NCBI GenBank assembly: GCA_016648135.1
Contig: JADDOH010023630.1
Span: 204,353 to 268,352, forward strand
Direction of reading: 5' to 3'
Source of the DNA: Agrypnia vestita
Lineage: Eukaryota; Arthropoda; Insecta; Trichoptera; Phryganeidae
Length of the DNA: 64,000 bases
The notes under the pieces are model-generated. The model worked only from the letters and a program-made list of their open reading frames with translations. It had not been told where the DNA came from and made no database searches. Shown one piece after another: positions 33,758 to 44,482 of this stretch. Each line of letters opens with the position of its first letter. The first letter of the stretch is position 1. The position numbers and the translations under genes are program-made.

Positions 33758-33803
33758 TAGATTATTAACCCGTGTTTATTCCCTACCCTCCAGTTTCTAT
33801 ATT
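33661..33803. repeat. inverted repeat around a TA tract
   Basis: Arms of about 33 bp (GGCGGGTAGGGTAAACACGG on the left, matched by CCGTGTTTATTCCCTACCCT on the right) flank about 60 bp of TA repeats. Cruciform-prone. Confidence 0.85.
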
Positions 33804-33849
33804 ATTTTTCCTTATATATTATATATATAATTATATGAAGGATTATTTT

Positions 33850-34297
33850 CTAGGATAACCCGCGTATTGTAGTCTTGAGAAAGACTGTTATATTGTACCC
33901 AACGTTTCGGACAGATAGCACTGGCCATTTTCAAAGGGATTTTGCGTCTTGTATTTCGAGTTCTGTGTTGAATTGATGGCAAGCACACCCGTTCACTCCA
34001 GAAGTCGAGATCCAAGTGAAGCCTAATGCGAGGCTAATTGCTGAATTTACTTTGTGACTTGGTAATTCTTCTATTATTGTTGGAAATTCCGTTATTGTTA
34101 GTTATATTAATATGGTCATTTACCGCGTCTGTACTTGGAATTGGGTTATTAGGGGCTGATTTTGAAAAGATATTACAGTCATTAAGAATGGATTTCCAAG
34201 TATAAGGAATTCGGATAGCGTCGTCGCGGCAATTCATGTTATTTTTATTTTTATTTTTATATTTATACTGATTTCTCTTCATGCAGTGGACAGTCAT
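33850..34297 (-). mobile_element. decayed Penelope-type terminal sequence
   Basis: The minus strand carries a decayed hammerhead-like block near 33880-33925. The upstream part (34034-34297) has an open, asparagine-rich frame of 87 codons that I do not recognise. Confidence 0.4.
33896..33940 (-). ncRNA. decayed hammerhead-like motif
   Basis: Minus strand: TTGAAAA in place of CUGANGA, extra T, stem II GGCCAG/CTGTCC, intact GAAAC, then GTT and GGG, which can pair with CCT upstream. C3 and G8 are changed. Confidence 0.4.
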
Positions 34298-34315
34298 TTA
34301 CCTCAATCATTATCA

Positions 34316-34620
34316 TCATTATCAGTGATGCTGCAACCCAGTATGGGTCCTGGTCTCCTCAAGAAGTCGCCTCCATCCCTTCCTCTTCGTCACCACCTGT
34401 CGCCAGTTGGTTACGCCCAAAGCTCGCAGGTTCTTTTCCACCTATCCCATCCATCTCAACTCTGACCTCCCTACGCTTCTTTTGGAAACGGGCTTTGTGG
34501 ACTGTATTATTTTTATTGAGGCGCTGTTACTCATTTGTTCCAGGTGCCTCAGGCATCAGAGCCGGCATATTTCGATGTTCTTGGTAATCTGAACATCTTG
34601 GCGCTGTTGGTAGAAGTTCA
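34316..34620 (-). mobile_element. LINE 3' end
   Basis: Minus strand reads V-E-K-N-L-R-A-L-G-V-T-N-W-R-Q-V-V, then K-R-K-G-W-R-R-L-L-E-E-T-R-T-H-T-G-L and a stop, followed by an ATG/ATA-type simple tail. This is the C-terminus of an arthropod LINE. One in-frame stop upstream. 5'-truncated. Confidence 0.85.
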
Positions 34621-34734
34621 TGGTTGTGTATGTACTGCCCCAAGATTCACACACGGGCCCATGGATACGTCTTAAAATCTTCCGTTCGCATTCTCATTGG
34701 CCTTAGTGAATGTCGAATGAGAGATCCTAAAAAA

Positions 34735-35085
34735 GGAGAAAATATCTGACAAACGATTCTCGACGTTTCGTTCAATCAAGGTAGAGGGCGCACTGATTAC
34801 TGCATTCGAGGGCGTAAATTATATGCACTTTGTTGTGGAGTGTTCACTTCTTCTACAATAGAGGTCGCCAGCATGCAATATGTACTAGTTACGTCTGTGG
34901 ACTTTACTGCGACGTCTCTCAAGGGTTGAATCAATGTCGTAAGAACAGGGTGCCAAATGATGACGTTGAATAACAATTCTACGAAACGTCGAGAATCGTT
35001 CCTCGGAAAAACATACGGTTCGTATAAAATATCCGCAACCAATTACAGTTAAATATGTCTAACGACCGTAATAACAACCTTAACT
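34735..35085. mobile_element. inverted Penelope-type element, second copy
   Basis: Ends carry CTCGACGTTTCGTT (left) and ACGAAACGTCGAG (right). The middle is the 24188-24312 sequence in reverse. It ends with ACAGTTAAATATGTCTAACG, shared with 24449-24470. The left hammerhead half is lost. Confidence 0.7.
34957..34995 (+). ncRNA. hammerhead-like motif (C3 changed)
   Basis: ATGATGA at 34957-34963, extra C, imperfect stem II GTTGAAT/AATTCTAC, GAAAC, GTC, GAG. One box base and one stem pair are lost relative to 24364-24403. Confidence 0.5.
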
Positions 35086-35291
35086 CTTTAAGAATATCTG
35101 ACATTCTTGCAAGCAGAATAAATGCTTAGTGAAATTACCACAGCCTCGAATTGAGAAAGTAGAAAGGCTAGTGATTTTGGGAGATGTGATAAATAGGAAC
35201 ACCATAACACGTAGTATGCAAATTTTAAACTAAATGAAAGATAATGTCAATGTATTCAATGACAGCATTAAGCGCATCAGAAATAATATAT

Positions 35292-35416
35292 ATATTATGA
35301 GGTACTTATCTCATAAATTAAACTGTAAATTAGCAATCTATCGTGAAATTAATAAAAATTACTGTCATGGTTACACCAACTGTCCTTCACACTTAGCTAT
35401 CGCAAAGAAATAAGAT
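35292..35416 (+). repeat. direct repeat, left copy (125 bp)
   Basis: Starts TATTATGAGGTACTT and includes GTAAATTAGCAATCTATC and TCATGGTTACACCAACTGTC. The right copy begins at 35958 and is split by a MITE. Confidence 0.85.
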
Positions 35417-35419
35417 ATA

Positions 35420-35957
35420 CAGGGTTATTTGGAAAACATTAGTAACCTCGCAGGGCTATATTCCTGCCTTGATTATGAGTCGAAAATGTTCAAGCTATTA
35501 TGACCTAACATCAATAGTTAAGGAGATATGCGACATCAAAGTTTGCACTTTTTTTGCAATATTTATGACTTATTTTTTGTAAAACGTTGGACTATCATTA
35601 CAGTAACTCATATCGATTATGAAAAATTCATTCGTTTCAATACAAGTTAAATAAAATAATAAAAACCCTGAAAAATTCTAATTGGAATGTTTTCCAATTG
35701 GAATTCGAAGGTTTTTATTTTTTATTTGACTTGTATTAAAGAGAATGAATTTTTCATATTCGATAGAAGTTATTGTAATGATAGTCCAACGTTTTACAAA
35801 AAATAAGTCAGAAATATTGAAAAAAAAAATGCAAACTTTGATGTCGCATATCTCCTAAACTATTGATATTAGGTCATAATAGCTTGAACATTTTCGACTC
35901 ATAATCGAGGCAGGAATATAGCCCTGCGAGGTTATTAATGTTTTACAAATAACCTTG
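35420..35957. mobile_element. palindromic element, arms of about 265 bp
   Basis: The two halves are near-perfect reverse complements with almost no spacer. Ends read CAGGGTTATTTG and CAAATAACCTTG with TA on each side, so it looks like a Tc1/mariner-type non-autonomous fold-back. A transcript would be a long hairpin. It sits exactly between the two direct repeats. Confidence 0.85.
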
Positions 35958-36360
35958 TATATTATGAGGTACTTCATAAATTAAACTGTAAATTAGCAAT
36001 CTATCATGAAATTAATAAAAACAACTGTTTATGTATATTATAGATATCTCACAGAGATGAAACTGTATTTCTTATGGGAAAGTAGGTATAGAAGTCATTT
36101 GGGTGTACATAGGACTTATGACCTATCTTAATGGTTGGCTTAAGTGATCACTTTACACAATGTAACATTCGCCATTTCCACCCATGATAGAATACACCAT
36201 GCTTATTCATTTTTTGGAAGTTGTATATATGTTCAAACTGCGTGGAGAGCTTTCACATATGAGTTGTAATTGCCTTTTCAAAATATTCTGAAAAACAACT
36301 GTCATGGTTACACCAATTGTCCTTCACACTCAGCTTTCGCACTCTTAATTTCTCGAAAGG
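35958..36360 (+). repeat. direct repeat, right copy, split by a MITE
   Basis: Matches 35292-35416 up to ACAACTG (36021-36027), then resumes at TCATGGTTACACCAATTGTC after the insertion at about 36030-36295. Confidence 0.8.
36030..36295. mobile_element. MITE family C copy inside the right direct repeat
   Basis: TGTATATTATAGATATCTCA and AAGTAGGTATAGAAGTCAT match the left arm of 49295-49535. The right end is decayed. The string AAAAACAACTG flanks both sides. Confidence 0.7.
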
Positions 36361-36499
36361 AGAGATGTCAGTTAGATAAAATCACCGACCTCTTCTAGCA
36401 TATTAGACAATATTTAAAATTTGTATCAATAATGACGGCCATATAAAATTATACACTGAGACATAATTTATATTTTATTGTCTTGTTAAAGTATAACTT

Positions 36500-37180
36500 A
36501 AAGTACTTAAGGTCGCCAAGACGGTACGGCGCCTGCGATGACCTCGCACGTCAACGCACAAGTCAAGGTTAAAGCGTCGAGGAAAATAGGATTACTCATA
36601 AAAAGGGCGATATGTACATGTTTAAAAAAATCGCGTTATCGCATTTAGTTCAACACTTTTAACATTTTTTAACAGGCTGATTTTTCTTCTCGTCTCTGTG
36701 AAGACTTGTCTTAAGAACACCTGCAATTGCCTGTGGGCGCACTTGGCGTTTATTACCGCTTAATGTTTCGTCTGTAAAATAACCGTTTAAATAGCCAGTC
36801 TGTAGGGACTTTGTAAAAAAGTCTGACATACCCGATGATAAATCGTTTAGCTATCACCACATTTATAGTTTTTTCATTCGTTATTTGTCGTGTCTTATAT
36901 GTGTAGTGTATTGTGGCGGTCGGGAGCCACCGCGGATCTAGCCGTACGCATCTAGGCTGTATCCACCAATGGGGTCTCGATTCGGCTGACCCGCTCCCGG
37001 TTGTCACAGGGGACAACCATTCTGTCGTCGGCCGCTGTAGCAAACACGACCTGTAAATTGTGACAATGAATTGTTATATTCAACGGTGAGTATCATGTTC
37101 ACCCTGTATCGATCTAGTCATTACTGACTCTGGTATACACAATTCAGAACACATGCGATACGCTGACGCGAGAGGATTCT
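36500..37180. other. non-repetitive, more GC-rich DNA
   Basis: 36510-36580 and 36900-37060 are GC-rich and match nothing else in the window. No frame with a recognised domain. Could be regulatory or exonic. Confidence 0.3.
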
Positions 37181-37400
37181 TCTGGACGGGTGAGAATCCT
37201 CTCCAACACACCAATCTGCCAAAATATCATCTATTATTCGTATTTTTATCATAGCAGGCTCAAAGACTTTATAAGGCGTATCCATCTTTCCCTGTTTTGC
37301 GTCGCCTTGATGCTGTTGAGCATCTGTCTTGTATCATATTTAAATTGTCACGGGATCATTGCTGTGGGAGGCAAACGAAACACTATAAAATATTTAAACT

Positions 37401-37406
37401 TTTATT
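37401..37406 (-). terminator. possible polyadenylation signal
   Basis: AATAAA on the minus strand, 77 bases after the stop of the candidate exon at 37483-37671. Confidence 0.3.
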
Positions 37407-37482
37407 TAATACGCAAAGTCACCTGACACAAATTTAATCAGAGCGCTGTTCATAAATTCACTCTTAATGTTTCTAGAATATT

Positions 37483-37671
37483 TCACACACTTATTATAAC
37501 TATATTTAACGTATCTCTCATATACTGACGCATGTTATTTAAATCGCTCAGGTCCGCACTAGAAAACTTCTCGCCCGCCGGTAGGTACTTCTTTGATTTA
37601 CTTATGCTGGAATTGTCACGCGCTAGTAATACGCCGCACGATTTCGCTTCGTCAAATAACTCTTGAGACAA
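37483..37671 (-). CDS. candidate terminal exon of an unrecognised gene
   Basis: The minus strand gives 62 codons beginning LSQELFDEAKSCGVLLARD, with a mixed, protein-like composition ending NIVIISV and TGA. It is preceded by a CTAAC branch-like site and AG at 37673-37672, and an in-frame TAA lies just upstream, so if real it must be an internal acceptor exon. An AATAAA follows at 37406-37401. The codons are less AT-rich than the flanks. An overlapping frame at 37623-37820 is also open, so the true frame is uncertain. No family recognised. Confidence 0.3.
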   Translation of the reverse strand: MSQELFDEAKSCGVLLARDNSSISKSKKYLPAGEKFSSADLSDLNNMRQYMRDTLNIVIISV

Positions 37672-38249
37672 CTGGTTGTACAGTAGTTAGTCGACCCCAT
37701 TTTATAGGTTATCGCTTTCTCGATGTTTCCAGAGTTTATGAGATTAACCTTGTTGATTCTAGATTTGTGTGGACCATAGAAGAGATTTCGATTGTGCATA
37801 ATCTCTTCTGATTGTACCATCTCGTGACAATATATTTTAATAACTTAAAATAACATACTCATTATTTGGTCAGATTTAGTGAATCAGAAAGAAAATTCTA
37901 CGGCTTTATCAACGTCAATGTTGTTTGTGTTGATTAAACCACAAAAAAAATAGCGGTGACATATGTATGACGTAGGTACTGAAAACCATAAGGAATACCA
38001 CACCAGGAGTGGTACCCAGATAATAATGAAATTATCATCAAAAATTTTGCCACCCAAAATAAGTATATCATCTACTTTAAGCGATGATAATTTTTAAACT
38101 CTTCTTCTTCTTCGTTGTACTCTTGGCAAAGCAAAAGCGTTGTATTCATGGGTGATGATGGTAATGGTATATATGCACATCTCCCGCAACAGGAAATAAA
38201 TAAATTACAACCTGTATTTGCCACCGCAAGACTCAATACCGGTGTAGCA

Positions 38250-38815
38250 AAGTTTGCCTATATCTCGCACCGTCTTCAAAATCTTCACTGACTTAAATGT
38301 CTAGAGAGAATTGAATATAAGTTCTGCATCACAATATTCAAGGCTATTCATAACATGGCCCCTCAATATCTTATCGACATCTGCATTCCATTTTGTGCAA
38401 ATAATAGACAACTAACACATCGTTCAGCGTCAACATCCAATACGACTAGATTAGTTCAAGTAAATCGCGTCCACAAAACTAACTTAAGCGTGCTTTCGCG
38501 GTGGCTGGAGCAAAGTAATGGAATAAACGACGAGACAAACAGACAGCTTACCACGGTTCAAAGAACAACTAAAGACGCACTCATTTAGACAATCATACAA
38601 AAATCTATAGAATTAGTTCGTTATACATAATAGTAGGTACTTAAAGTCTTCACTCCAAGTATGCACTCCTCGGAAACACCTGATTTTTCGTGGCTCTCTC
38701 AACTATTGTTCCAATCAATTCCATTTTATTTTGTAAAATAATTTAAATGTGTAAAGCGCCTTTAAGATAATTTCTCACCAAAACGGCGCTATGTAAATTA
38801 TCCAAATATTATTAT
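38250..38815 (+). mobile_element. L2/CR1-type LINE, 3' end
   Basis: Reads H-N-M-A-P-Q-Y-L-I-D-I-C early (near 38350), then N-R-V-H-K-T-N-L, L-S-R-W-L-E-Q and a frameshifted tail equal to 14035-14530. The 3' UTR has GTGTAAAGCGCCTTTAAG and GGCGCTATGTAAATTATCC, and ends in ATTATTATTATT. Confidence 0.8.
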
Positions 38816-39185
38816 TATTGTTGTTGGTGTTTATGAAAAAACAGCACAAGCTTTCCGGAGCCATTTGTTTTGACCTGCAGCATTCCTGGCGGCTTCTTGA
38901 AGTGAGCCATTGTTTCAAGACTACCAAATCCATCTATCTAGTTGGTGATCTTCCGTGGAGATTGCCCTCGACTCTGCCTTCTAAAAACAGTACCTCTATT
39001 CCATTCGTACGTCTTGTAACATGTCCGAAGTGTTTCAATATGTGCATTTTTATTGTGGAAGATAGTCGTTGTTTAACTTTTAATTCTTGTAAAATGATGC
39101 TGCTTTTCTGTAAAGTGTCCACGAGATAAGCCGCCAGAACCACATGTCTATTGCGTCGATCTTTTTGCCTTAGTTATATATGTAC
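38816..39185 (-). mobile_element. LINE 3' end of another family
   Basis: Minus strand reads H-I-L-K-H-F-G-H-V-T-R-R, then G-R-V-E-G-N-L-H-G-R-S-P-T-R, which is the LINE C-terminal pattern F-G-H-x-x-R-R ... G-R-x-P-x-R. It ends in an AAC/AAT tail that meets the tail of the plus-strand LINE. Confidence 0.75.
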
Positions 39186-40435
39186 ACTGTACATATATTA
39201 ATTAGGTCGATACTAAACATATATCTACCAAGAACAACACATTCCCGTAGCGGGAGACGTTTCAATCTGAATATTAAAATACTAGTTTAGGACTAAAAAA
39301 TTATGTAATGTGTCCAAAAGATTATTTTTTTATAAAAATGGCTCTACTATAATAATTATACGTCACGAGATACTAGAAACAAAATAAACTGCATGTAATC
39401 AATGATATTCCAGCACTGTGATTATTTTAGAATGAATTGGATAATCCTAGAAACCAGTAGAACACACGGAAACATACCAGAATTTTCGAGAGAAAACATT
39501 TTCTATATATGGCATAGCAACAGTAAGCGTGGCCTATCATTGTTTGACAGAGGGCAAATCAAAATTAAAAAAAAACATTATATTGCAATTGATATAATAA
39601 CTTCCTTGTGTGATTATATCTTTTGTAATATAATTATGTAACATAATGGGATATTATTTAATTCATAATTATGCTATACCATCATGTACAAAATGTACGG
39701 GCATGTCATGCCTGCGTTTGTGCTAAACTATATAAATAAATAAAATACAATCGTTTATAGTATTTATATGTGTGAAGGTATTTGTGAATTTATGTATTTC
39801 ATTGTGAAAGTAGTGATGTGTTTGTTTTTTATTTCTCTGTGTGTTGCATGTAAAGACAAAGACACGTGGGGAGACTTTCATCCAGCGTTGAATAGAAAAT
39901 GGCTGATGATAATAATGTGAAATGCACAGATAAATTCTAAATTCACACAATCCACCGTAATATTTCATCAGCGCGTGAAGATATTTTTCTGACGTGGGAT
40001 TTCTTTTTTAATTTTAGCCCAGCAGTTTTGCTTTGGACAGTAGCCATTCTAATATCCTTGTTATAAATCAAATCATTTTCACCCTTTTTTGGTAAAATAG
40101 TCATTTATTATGTTATGAGTCACTTTCGCGTGCCGTTATAACATATGCGCAGAGTAAACATTCGCGATAAATCTTTGGAGATTGAACTCGGACACAATTT
40201 ATGGCACTGCGTGTTTTTTGACGTAACATTTTTGCTATTTTCAATGTAGTTTAATGTGAGTATTTGTTACATACTATTACATTGTTCTTCCAACGGGGTA
40301 GACAGAGATGACAGGGCTTCACCTTTTTTTGGTTTCGTATTTGTGATCGATGAACTTAAGTATATACATAAAAAATATTAGGTTTGGCTTATTTAAAGAA
40401 ACGCATTTTAGCATGAAGATTAAGAATTGATTGGT
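39186..40435. other. AT-rich non-coding DNA
   Basis: No gene supported. 40130-40230 is slightly less AT-rich. Confidence 0.4.
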
Positions 40436-40439
40436 ATAA

Positions 40440-40705
40440 AAACAAAGGCAGCAATGTACAATATAATTTTGAATTCAGTCACTGAGGATTACTAATTTAG
40501 AATGCACAAAATTGTTGTAAGAAATATATCTCTAACCCTTAAACACAATTAAAAGCAAAGACAGCAATATACTCGCAATGTAAAAACCAAAGGCAGCAGT
40601 ATCCACTTCAACCAATCAATCCCCAAGGATGTATCACATCATAGCAAAGACAGCAATATCCAATAATGTAAATATCAAAAGCAGCAATGTCCAATACTGT
40701 ATACA
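40440..40705 (+). repeat. irregular iterated motif
   Basis: Five copies of AAAGNCAGCAATRTMCAAT-like strings start near 40445, 40557, 40588, 40644 and 40677 at uneven spacing. Not a simple tandem repeat. Confidence 0.6.
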
Positions 40706-40799
40706 TCCACTGTACTATCCATAAAAGCGTCTGGCAATAAAATAAATTTGGCGTTTTGCTATCAGAATTTTAAATATATTAAGAGTAAATAAAGCAATT

Positions 40800-41028
40800 T
40801 GCGTTATTGTATACATTGACCTCTATGGAGAGATCCATGCTTGGAATAAGCCTAAGAGAAGAATTAGAATCTCAAAAGAGATGGGCCGATGATATAGCCG
40901 CTGTGGGGAGGAAAGAATTGGCTACAATTAGCAAACAACAAGGAAGGATAGAAAAATAAGGAAGAGGCCTGTATCCAGCAGTGGAGAGATGAAGGCTGAT
41001 GAAGAAGAAGAAGAAGAAGAAGATACAT
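40800..41028 (+). mobile_element. LINE 3' end with GAA tail
   Basis: AAAAGAGATGGGCCGATGAT, GAGGAAAGAATTGGCTACAA and AAGGAAGAGGCCTGTATCCA match 18837-19095 read in reverse. Ends in (GAA)n at 41001-41021. Confidence 0.85.
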
Positions 41029-41266
41029 TGACCTTAAAAATAGGCGAACAGCACTCGACGTCTACAATCTATTCAAAATCTGTCAAAATCAATTTAACTC
41101 TCCATCCCTCTACCATTTTTTCGTTAAAAATATTTGAGAACCAAGTACTGGATATTCTAAGACACAGTAACTAGATATCATCTTTTTATTTTTGTTATTT
41201 TTTCCGATTGTTTTTTCTCTGCGCAATATCTATGTACAATATGCTTGGATTCTGTTACTTATCATA

Positions 41267-41871
41267 TCGACGGCTCCTACGTATAATATCGTAACCCACA
41301 AAATTCAATTTTACAGGAGAAGGATTTGAACATATTTTCGTCCGGTATAAATCTAAATATTGCCCAATTTTTTTGAAATTTCGTTTCAATATTTTACTTT
41401 ATACTGTAGTTTCATAAATAATCACAAAAAAGTCGAAATTATTAAAGGTTTTTGTAGAAATGCACATACGATATTATACTTCGGAAAAGACGCGACGTAA
41501 AATATCGTATAAATGACTTAAAACATTTTACTTCGGAAAAGACGCGACGTAAAATAACGTAAGTGTTACATACGATAATTATCTTATGTTATTTTCCAAC
41601 GTATGTTATCGTAAGTGTTACATACAATAAAATTATCTTATGTTATTTTCCAACGCAAATTATCGTAAGTGTTACATACGATAGTATACTTCGTAAAAAA
41701 ATATGTGATTGTCTGAGACACGATAAAATACGTCCGAAAAAAACGTTATTTATTGCAAAATATTTTTTTTTCTTTCTTGGAAATAAATATATAATTAAAT
41801 ACATATGAAATACACAAAAAACTAAAAATCGTCGATTTGTGGGTTACGATATTATACGTAGGAGCCGTCGA
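41267..41871. mobile_element. 605-bp MITE with 36-bp perfect TIRs and 7-bp TSD
   Basis: TIRs begin TCGACGGCTCCTACGTATAA and are identical over 36 bp. TATCATA flanks both ends (41260-41266 and 41872-41878). The interior is built of short repeats: two copies of ACTTCGGAAAAGACGCGACG, and about three copies of a unit of about 55 bp with GTAAGTGTTACATAC and CTTATGTTATTTTCCAACG. No transposase. A 7-bp duplication points towards P-like or another less common superfamily. Confidence 0.9.
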
Positions 41872-42039
41872 TATCATACATTAACTATTTTTGTCCTTAC
41901 TTGTTCAAGTTGTTTTATTTCCATAACTAAATAAATATAAATAAATAAATAAAATTTCTTATTCAAATAAAACTCAGTATTACGTAATTTTTTTAATGAA
42001 TATTTGTGTCATCAGTCTTCCAGAATTATTTATTCAAAT

Positions 42040-42360
42040 ACAAAAGTGTCCGCTTTCGTTCGGGCTCACGAATAACAGGCAGAGATGTCGTGACGATCCC
42101 AGATAACGACATTTTTGATACGGCGCATTGTCACCTGTGCGGTATAATTGACCGTCTTTTATAAAAGTCCATTTTCGGAGGCGATAAATCACGTGTTAAA
42201 ATGGAAAATGCGCCTCCGAATAATTATCAGATGCGCCAATAGACAGCCATTATTAGTCATACATTACCGGCAGCGTGGCACGTGCGGGGTTAGTCATTAG
42301 TCGCTACCTGCGGATAGAAATATTCTGGCTCGCGCAGTGGCGTAGCGAGAAGTCGAGAAG
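42040..42360. other. non-repetitive GC-richer island
   Basis: Contains the hairpin arms TTCGGAGGCG/CGCCTCCGAA around CACGTG and shares AATACAAAAGTGTC-GCTTT with 48050. No frame. Candidate regulatory or conserved non-coding DNA. Confidence 0.35.
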
Positions 42361-42460
42361 AAGCAAAACACAGCGTTTCACACTGACGTATTCACTTCCT
42401 GAGTATATTATAGTTTCTTAGCATAACAAGGAAGAAATCCAATACACCGATCTTATATCA

Positions 42461-43159
42461 TAAGGTACAGATACACTTGCTTCTTTAGTGGCATGCTAAT
42501 GAGCATGCCACTAATAAGCATGTCCTAACAACTGTACACACTTGCTCATTACTGGCATGCTTATTAGTGGCATGCTCATAAATAAGCATGCCCAAAGCTA
42601 ACAATCAAACACACATGCTTATTAGTGGCATGCTCTTGTCATAGAATAGAGACGCTCTTGTACAAAATGGAAACTTTGCAAACTGAAATAGAAAATTCAA
42701 GTGAACCAATAAATCTCAAAAGTTCCCGAGTTTCCATTCGCACATTTTTGATTTTAGTTTGCCTATTAATAAAGTTTCGTAAACATTATTTCTCACTATA
42801 TTATTTTTACACAACGGTGAACGAGTATTCTACAGACATTCGTGATTCCTATAATAAGTCACGAAAAGTAATGTTTTATCATCTCCCCAACGTGCCACAT
42901 TTGTTTCATCTGTCGCGGACTGAGAAGATCACATCGATAATACTAGCCGCGAAGCCCGCGAATGACATAAGCATGCTCATAAATAAGCAAGTCTGTTCAC
43001 ACATGCTCCAAAGATACCCCTTCTCTATGGTGAATGACAGTGGCATGCTCATTTCTAGCAATGTGCGTACACACATGCCACTAATAAGCATGCCACTGTC
43101 AAAGTCGATACTGCGCATGCTCACGTGCCACTAAATAAGCATGTGTATCAGACGCCTTA
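42461..43159. mobile_element. non-autonomous DNA transposon with GCATGC arrays
   Basis: The ends TAAGGTACAGATACACTTGC and (reverse complement) TAAGGCGTCTGATACACATG continue into TTTAGTGGCA on both sides, giving TIRs of about 36 bp. Inside each end are about eight CATGC/GCATG sites in motifs such as GGCATGCTTATTAGTGG. The middle (about 42640-42960) is open for 169 codons at 42625-43134, but no transposase motif is seen. A TAA/TTA pair at the ends would suit a PIF/Harbinger-type target; the superfamily is not settled. Confidence 0.7.
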
Positions 43160-44165
43160 CAGTCATTATATCTTTTATTCACAGCCAATATCTCCCTGTG
43201 CGACCGCTAGTGACAGAATGCCCGTCGCCCGTTTCCCCCGCTTTCTACCGCATACATTCATCTCTGTCACACTATCAATACGCACTGCTCACACCCCTCT
43301 ACCACAGTTTTAGTATTAAAATTTTTAATGATTGAATGCCAAAAAGATTTTAAATAAGGAAACAAACAACGCAGATATTCATTGCATGCAAACGGTAAAA
43401 GAATTTCAAGTAGAAAGGAAAGAAAAACACAAAACTATGCATATGCTATACATGGTGATTAATTAAAGGATAAATTATAGAAGTCTCATAGAGATAAAGG
43501 TAATTTATATATGAGAAAAGTGGATGGAAGTCTCTTATACGATGACTCAGGGCTTACAACCTGTATGAGCTAACGTAACTGTATGAGCTAACGTAAAAAG
43601 ATTCACACATTATCAAATTTTGAAAGCTCTCTATATATGTTCGAATCAAGAACCTTTCATACATTACAATCGTCTCTGCTAGAGACATCTGTTGATTTTT
43701 TCTCGTTAACAAGTTAGTATATACAGCTTTCGTAACTAGTAATACTACCTCTATATTTTTATTTTATTTAAATTATCTTCGCGATTTCAGGCGTCGTTTA
43801 GTGCAATGTGTTGGGAGATTCCAGTAAAGTTTTGAACTCGATCTGTCGCCTTTCATTCTTCACAATCTCAGTGGTTATCGATTTCTCTATCTCTCCTATA
43901 CACACATATATACTTGTTATATATATACGTATACAAAAATACTAATATAAGCTTATAAAGATAATAATATACTCAAAAGCAGATACATGAACAAATCGTG
44001 TAATTAAATAAAATATCGCACACCTTGGACAAAGATTAATCTAATAAATTAACGGTGAAACTATCATTGAGCAGATACCGGTAGCGACTCAAGTTCACAC
44101 AGAGAATATAAGCAATTTGGGCTTGCTCGTTTCCCAGTATTTTTGATAGTGTTAGTTTTTTGCCC
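43160..44165. other. non-coding DNA with a MITE family C relic
   Basis: 43455-43600 keeps ATAGAAGTCTCATAGAGATA and CAGGGCTTACAACCTG-type strings of MITE family C. Nothing else recognised. Confidence 0.4.
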
Positions 44166-44168
44166 TGA

Positions 44169-44231
44169 AATAATGTTTGTCAACGATTAAATAATGTTTG
44201 TCAACGATTAAATAATGTTTGTCAACGATCC
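44169..44231 (+). repeat. 21-bp tandem repeat, three copies
   Basis: TAATGTTTGTCAACGATTAAA repeated three times; the last copy changes at its end. Confidence 0.95.
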
Positions 44232-44284
44232 GCAGAACCTGCGACATAAAAGACATTGTAAGATGTAGCAGGCAGATAAGGAAT

Positions 44285-44482
44285 TTCTGGAAGATCATGT
44301 GGAGTAAATGGACCAGACAAGACTTCCCAGAGCCGCGATGCGCGGGATTCCAGAGGGACGCCGACCACCAGAAAGACCACCAAAGAGATGGAGAGGGAAC
44401 TGGATGTCCTCGTCACAAGACCAGGACTGACCTATCAACACAGATCAAGGATCTAACAAAAGAAAAAGAAGAAGAAGAATGA
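44285..44482 (+). mobile_element. LINE 3' end with GAA tail
   Basis: Reads R-G-I-P-E-G-R-R-P-P-E-R-P-P-K-R-W-R-G-N-W, then stops after Q-D-Q-D, and ends in AAAAGAAGAAGAAGAA. A LINE C-terminus of a third subfamily. Confidence 0.75.

Noticed and set aside
39190..39260. GAAACGTC on the minus strand near 39262 as a ribozyme
   Set aside because: No CUGANGA box or stem II upstream.
42625..43134. 169-codon open frame as a protein gene
   Set aside because: Ends are made of translated GCATGC repeats inside a transposon; no domain or start context.
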